This document shows, one piece after another, positions 61,648 through 64,000 of a stretch of DNA of 64,000 bases. Where the stretch lies: the NCBI GenBank assembly GCA_021801345.1, contig JAJYYA010000066.1, positions 115,593-179,592 of the forward strand, given 5' to 3'. Each line of letters begins with the position of its first letter. Within the stretch, counting starts at the first letter, position 1. Source of the stretch: Nitrospirota bacterium (GTDB lineage Bacteria; Nitrospirota; Leptospirillia; Leptospirillales; Leptospirillaceae). The notes beneath the pieces are model-generated. The model was not told where the DNA came from and did not search any database. It saw nothing but the letters and a program-made list of their open reading frames with translations. A program made the translations under genes and the position numbers.

Positions 61648-63014
61648 TTGGGCGGCCGGGCGCTCTTTTCCTTTCCCGACTTTTTGGATGGGGGACGGGG
61701 CTCCTTCTGGGGGGACTTTTCGTTTTCGAGCCGGCGTGCGCCCCCCCGTCGGCTACCGCGGTCCCCCTTGCGCCGCCTGTGGCCCCCGTCCAGACCTCTT
61801 TGGGCCCTCAGGGCTTAACCTTCCCCCAGCTTCCGATCGGGGCCCCCCCGCCCTTCAGTTACAGCACTCCCTTCGACAACACGGTGGTCGTCCCGGTTCC
61901 GGCGATCGGAGATTCGTTCAACTCGGGGATCACATACGGCACCATCGTTCCGATCCTCTATGCCAAGCCCTCCGGGCGGATCACCTCGATCTTTGCCCCG
62001 TCCGTCATGTACAACTCCTATATGGGACTTGAGACGGGCTTTCGCTACTACCGCTACTACAAGGGGAACCTGAAGCGGTGGCATGTGATGGGGATCCAGT
62101 CCAACTCGATCATGAACTTCTACGAGTTCCACTACCGGGATCTCTCTCTCGACCATGGGCGGTATATCCTCGATGCCCGGGTCAAGAGCTTCAAGAACCC
62201 GACGGCCCGCTTCTACGGGATCGGCCCTACATCCTCCTTCTCCGACCAGTCGAACTATACCTTGTCGACCACCTCGGCCCATGCCACCTTCGGGGAGAAC
62301 TTTGATGACATGAAGTTCCGGGTCTGGTTCATGGAGCGCTATCGCGCCTACGGCGGTTCTCCCGGCCAGGTGCCGGGGATGGTCTATACCGGCCTGCTCT
62401 TCCCGGATGCCCCGGGATTTGCCACCGGGGCCCAGATCCTGACCCATCGCGCCAATATTACCTACGACACCCGGGACAACCACCTCATCCCCTCCTCGGG
62501 GACATACGCCCGGGTCTTCGCGGAGCTCGACAACAACATGACCCCCGGCCAGAGCAGTGTCTTCGACCGCTTCGATGCGGAGTACAAGACCTGGATCCCC
62601 CACGGGGAGAACGGGCAGGACGTCCTGGCCATCCGGGCCATGGTGAATCTGATGAACGGCCCGAACATCCCCTTCTACGCCATGAGCATGCTGGGGGGGG
62701 CCTTCAGCCTCGAAGGATACGGCACGGGCCGTTTTTACGACTACGATGCCTCGCTGGTCAACGTCGAGGAGCGGATCGCCGCCTTCGACATGAATCTGTT
62801 CAATGTGGAGTCGGAGCTTCAGGTGGCCCCGTTTCTGGGGGTGGGGGAGGTCTTTCGCGATGCCGCCCAGGTTTCGAGCCTCGGCGACTATGCGATCAAC
62901 CCCGGCGTGGGAATTCGCGCCCTGGTCAAGCCCAATGTCGTGGGGCGTGTCGATATAGGCTATTCGACGGAGGCGGGGGCGGTGACCTTCGTGGGGATCG
63001 GCTTCCCCTTCTGA
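61644..63014 (+). CDS. Omp85-like outer-membrane beta-barrel protein
   Basis: 456 residues from ATG 61644, which follows GGGAGGGAGGG. An N-terminal signal-like segment (GTGLLLGGLFVFEPACAPP, with Cys possibly lipidated) is followed by a Pro-rich stretch and a beta-barrel resembling the surface-antigen domain of BamA/TamA: ITYDTRDNHLIPSSGTYARV and GGAFSLEGYGTGRF, ending in Phe as membrane barrels do. POTRA domains are absent. Its start overlaps the end of HpnG, so it is in the hopanoid operon, perhaps serving lipid or protein placement in the outer membrane. The 3' end overlaps the convergent lipoprotein gene by 55 nt. Confidence 0.7.
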   Translation: MIGRPGALFLSRLFGWGTGLLLGGLFVFEPACAPPSATAVPLAPPVAPVQTSLGPQGLTFPQLPIGAPPPFSYSTPFDNTVVVPVPAIGDSFNSGITYGTIVPILYAKPSGRITSIFAPSVMYNSYMGLETGFRYYRYYKGNLKRWHVMGIQSNSIMNFYEFHYRDLSLDHGRYILDARVKSFKNPTARFYGIGPTSSFSDQSNYTLSTTSAHATFGENFDDMKFRVWFMERYRAYGGSPGQVPGMVYTGLLFPDAPGFATGAQILTHRANITYDTRDNHLIPSSGTYARVFAELDNNMTPGQSSVFDRFDAEYKTWIPHGENGQDVLAIRAMVNLMNGPNIPFYAMSMLGGAFSLEGYGTGRFYDYDASLVNVEERIAAFDMNLFNVESELQVAPFLGVGEVFRDAAQVSSLGDYAINPGVGIRALVKPNVVGRVDIGYSTEAGAVTFVGIGFPF

Positions 63015-63625
63015 TGCAGCGCCTCGGCCCGTCGGATGGCCTCCCGCGCGGTCGCCCTGTCATCCTGGGGCCGGGCCTTGGAGAAGTCTTCGGGGAGACG
63101 GTCGGAGAAAATGCAGAGGGGAAGGGTGACGGGCAGGATCAGCGTGTCGATGGGGCCGGAGACCAGCGTCTCGATGGTGAGGGAGACGCCGGAGAGGTCA
63201 TGGTGGAAGCGAATGGCCGAGGCCGGCCGGTCGTAGAGGCAGAGGAGAATGTTCGACCGGATGTGCCATCCTCTGTGTTCGAGGTCCCCCGACCCAGAGG
63301 GAACATAGCGTCGGATCCGGTACCCCGTCTCCCGGAACACCCCGGTGTAGCGGGTGACGTGGAGTTGCCCTTCGCGGTCGAACCAGGCTACCTCGTCCTC
63401 CCGGATAAGGCGATGCCCTGCGGTGAAGCGGGGATCGTTCCAGTGAAATCCCATCGAGCGAAGGGCGGCCTCCGTCCGGGGGTGCCGGGGGAAGGGCTTC
63501 TCGCCCGGTCGGGCCGGGGGGTATGTGTCTGGGAGGGTGAGTCTCGCCAGATCAAGGACCCTTTGGTCGTTGACCGGCACGGGAGCGGTCCGGCAGGAGG
63601 CGATGCAAAAAAGCCCCAGTGCCAA
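62960..63625 (-). CDS. Putative lipoprotein
   Basis: 221 residues, convergent with the Omp85-like gene and overlapping it. LFCIASC gives a good lipobox (Ile-Ala-Ser-Cys), but the only usual start codon, TTG 63625, leaves no positive residues before the hydrophobic core. Upstream in frame is SRRTFRATP, which would make a good N-region yet has no ATG, GTG or TTG before it. The mature part (residues 12-221) is not recognised; it contains HRGWHIRSNILLCLYD and an Asp/Arg-rich tail. Confidence 0.55.
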   Translation of the reverse strand: MALGLFCIASCRTAPVPVNDQRVLDLARLTLPDTYPPARPGEKPFPRHPRTEAALRSMGFHWNDPRFTAGHRLIREDEVAWFDREGQLHVTRYTGVFRETGYRIRRYVPSGSGDLEHRGWHIRSNILLCLYDRPASAIRFHHDLSGVSLTIETLVSGPIDTLILPVTLPLCIFSDRLPEDFSKARPQDDRATAREAIRRAEALHQKGKPIPTKVTAPASVE

Positions 63626-64000
63626 TAGTATCGGGGTCGCCCGGAAGGTCCTCCGGGAGGGAGGGGCAAAAGGGGGCGCGGTCGGTTCGATGGCGGTCGG
63701 TCCTCGTTCGGTGTGTGTGGCGTCGGGGCTCTCTCAGGCCATCCTGCCATGGCCTCCGGAAGCTGTCAACCGTCCCCTGGCCCCCAAGGCCCCCCTTCTC
63801 TGACGGCAGGGGTTTTTCGACTCTCTTTTTTACCTGATTAGCGAAATATACCTGTGCCCGGCCGGGCGCGGTCAAGAAACAACGCTGCGGGCTCCAATCT
63901 GGGATACGCTTTTTACTTTTCCAGCCCCTCACACCGCCCCGAGCGGGCCGATTGAAGGGGGGACCAAAACGGGGAAAAGGGGGGGAAATCGCCCCAAAAA
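63626..64000. other. Right-end intergenic stretch
   Basis: 375 nt with no convincing gene. It holds the candidate minus-strand promoter for the lipoprotein and G/C tracts. Near 63970-64000 a GGGG-CGATTT-CCCC hairpin followed by T residues, read on the minus strand, could be the terminator of a gene beyond the edge. Confidence 0.5.
63845..63875 (-). promoter_or_regulatory. Candidate promoter of the lipoprotein gene
   Basis: On the minus strand TTGACC (63875-63870) and TATATT (63850-63845) are 19 nt apart; GTATAT one base earlier gives 18. It lies about 215 nt before the TTG start, so a long leader or a missed upstream start is implied. Confidence 0.4.

Noticed and set aside
1..64000. CRISPR array, insertion sequences or prophage genes
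   Set aside because: No regularly spaced repeats, transposase or phage structural genes were seen.

Overview
The window reads as chromosomal DNA of a Gram-negative, GC-rich bacterium. It has TonB, Omp85-type and lipoprotein genes, hopanoid genes, a complete 14-gene complex I operon, a pentose-phosphate operon and several c-di-GMP genes with sensor domains. Housekeeping gene order (ZapB-like/zapA/6S RNA/rarA/rny/ymdB-like; xseA-xseB-ispA-dxs-tlyA; secA-nuoA..N) plus hopanoids and a Fur-like iron box fit a member of Nitrospirota, possibly Leptospirillum-like. That placement is inference; no marker in the window proves it. Genes are packed with many 4-14 nt overlaps, and GTG and TTG starts are common.

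Layout. 1-4.9 kb: RNase J (cut by the left edge) and rsmA on the minus strand, diverging from a TonB-type protein and a soluble lytic transglycosylase. 4.9-9.9 kb: ZapB-like and ZapA division proteins, 6S RNA, rarA, a structured leader, RNase Y and a YmdB-type phosphoesterase. 9.9-17.5 kb: exonuclease VII subunits, isoprenoid enzymes IspA and Dxs, TlyA, an epimerase-like protein lacking the usual lysine, CutA and an M23 peptidase. 17.6-20.3 kb: secA. 20.4-36.3 kb: nuoA to nuoN behind a good sigma-70 type promoter; NuoF is of the enlarged HydB/HndC type. 36.4-37.1 kb: tatA, a small DMT-type transporter and tRNA-Arg(CCG).

37.3-46.7 kb is the most unusual part. A very large minus-strand gene encodes PAS, GAF and LOV sensor domains followed by GGDEF, a sensor-globin-like segment, GAF and EAL. 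It is split by loss of one base exactly inside the GGDEF codons. It diverges from a ChrR-like bicupin plus GAF-GGDEF-EAL pair, and a near-perfect Fur-box core lies in the 344-nt gap between them. This suggests an iron-linked c-di-GMP locus with light and possibly gas/redox inputs.

46.7-58.5 kb (all minus): a flavin reductase, an MgtC/DUF4010 membrane protein, a ClC channel with CBS domains, a UbiH-like FAD monooxygenase, an unrecognised exported protein, then zwf, tal and tkt. 58.7-63.6 kb: squalene-hopene cyclase, HpnG and an Omp85-like beta-barrel protein, convergent with a small lipoprotein. The last ~375 nt hold only a candidate promoter and G/C-rich DNA.

No insertion sequence, prophage, CRISPR array or restriction system was seen.
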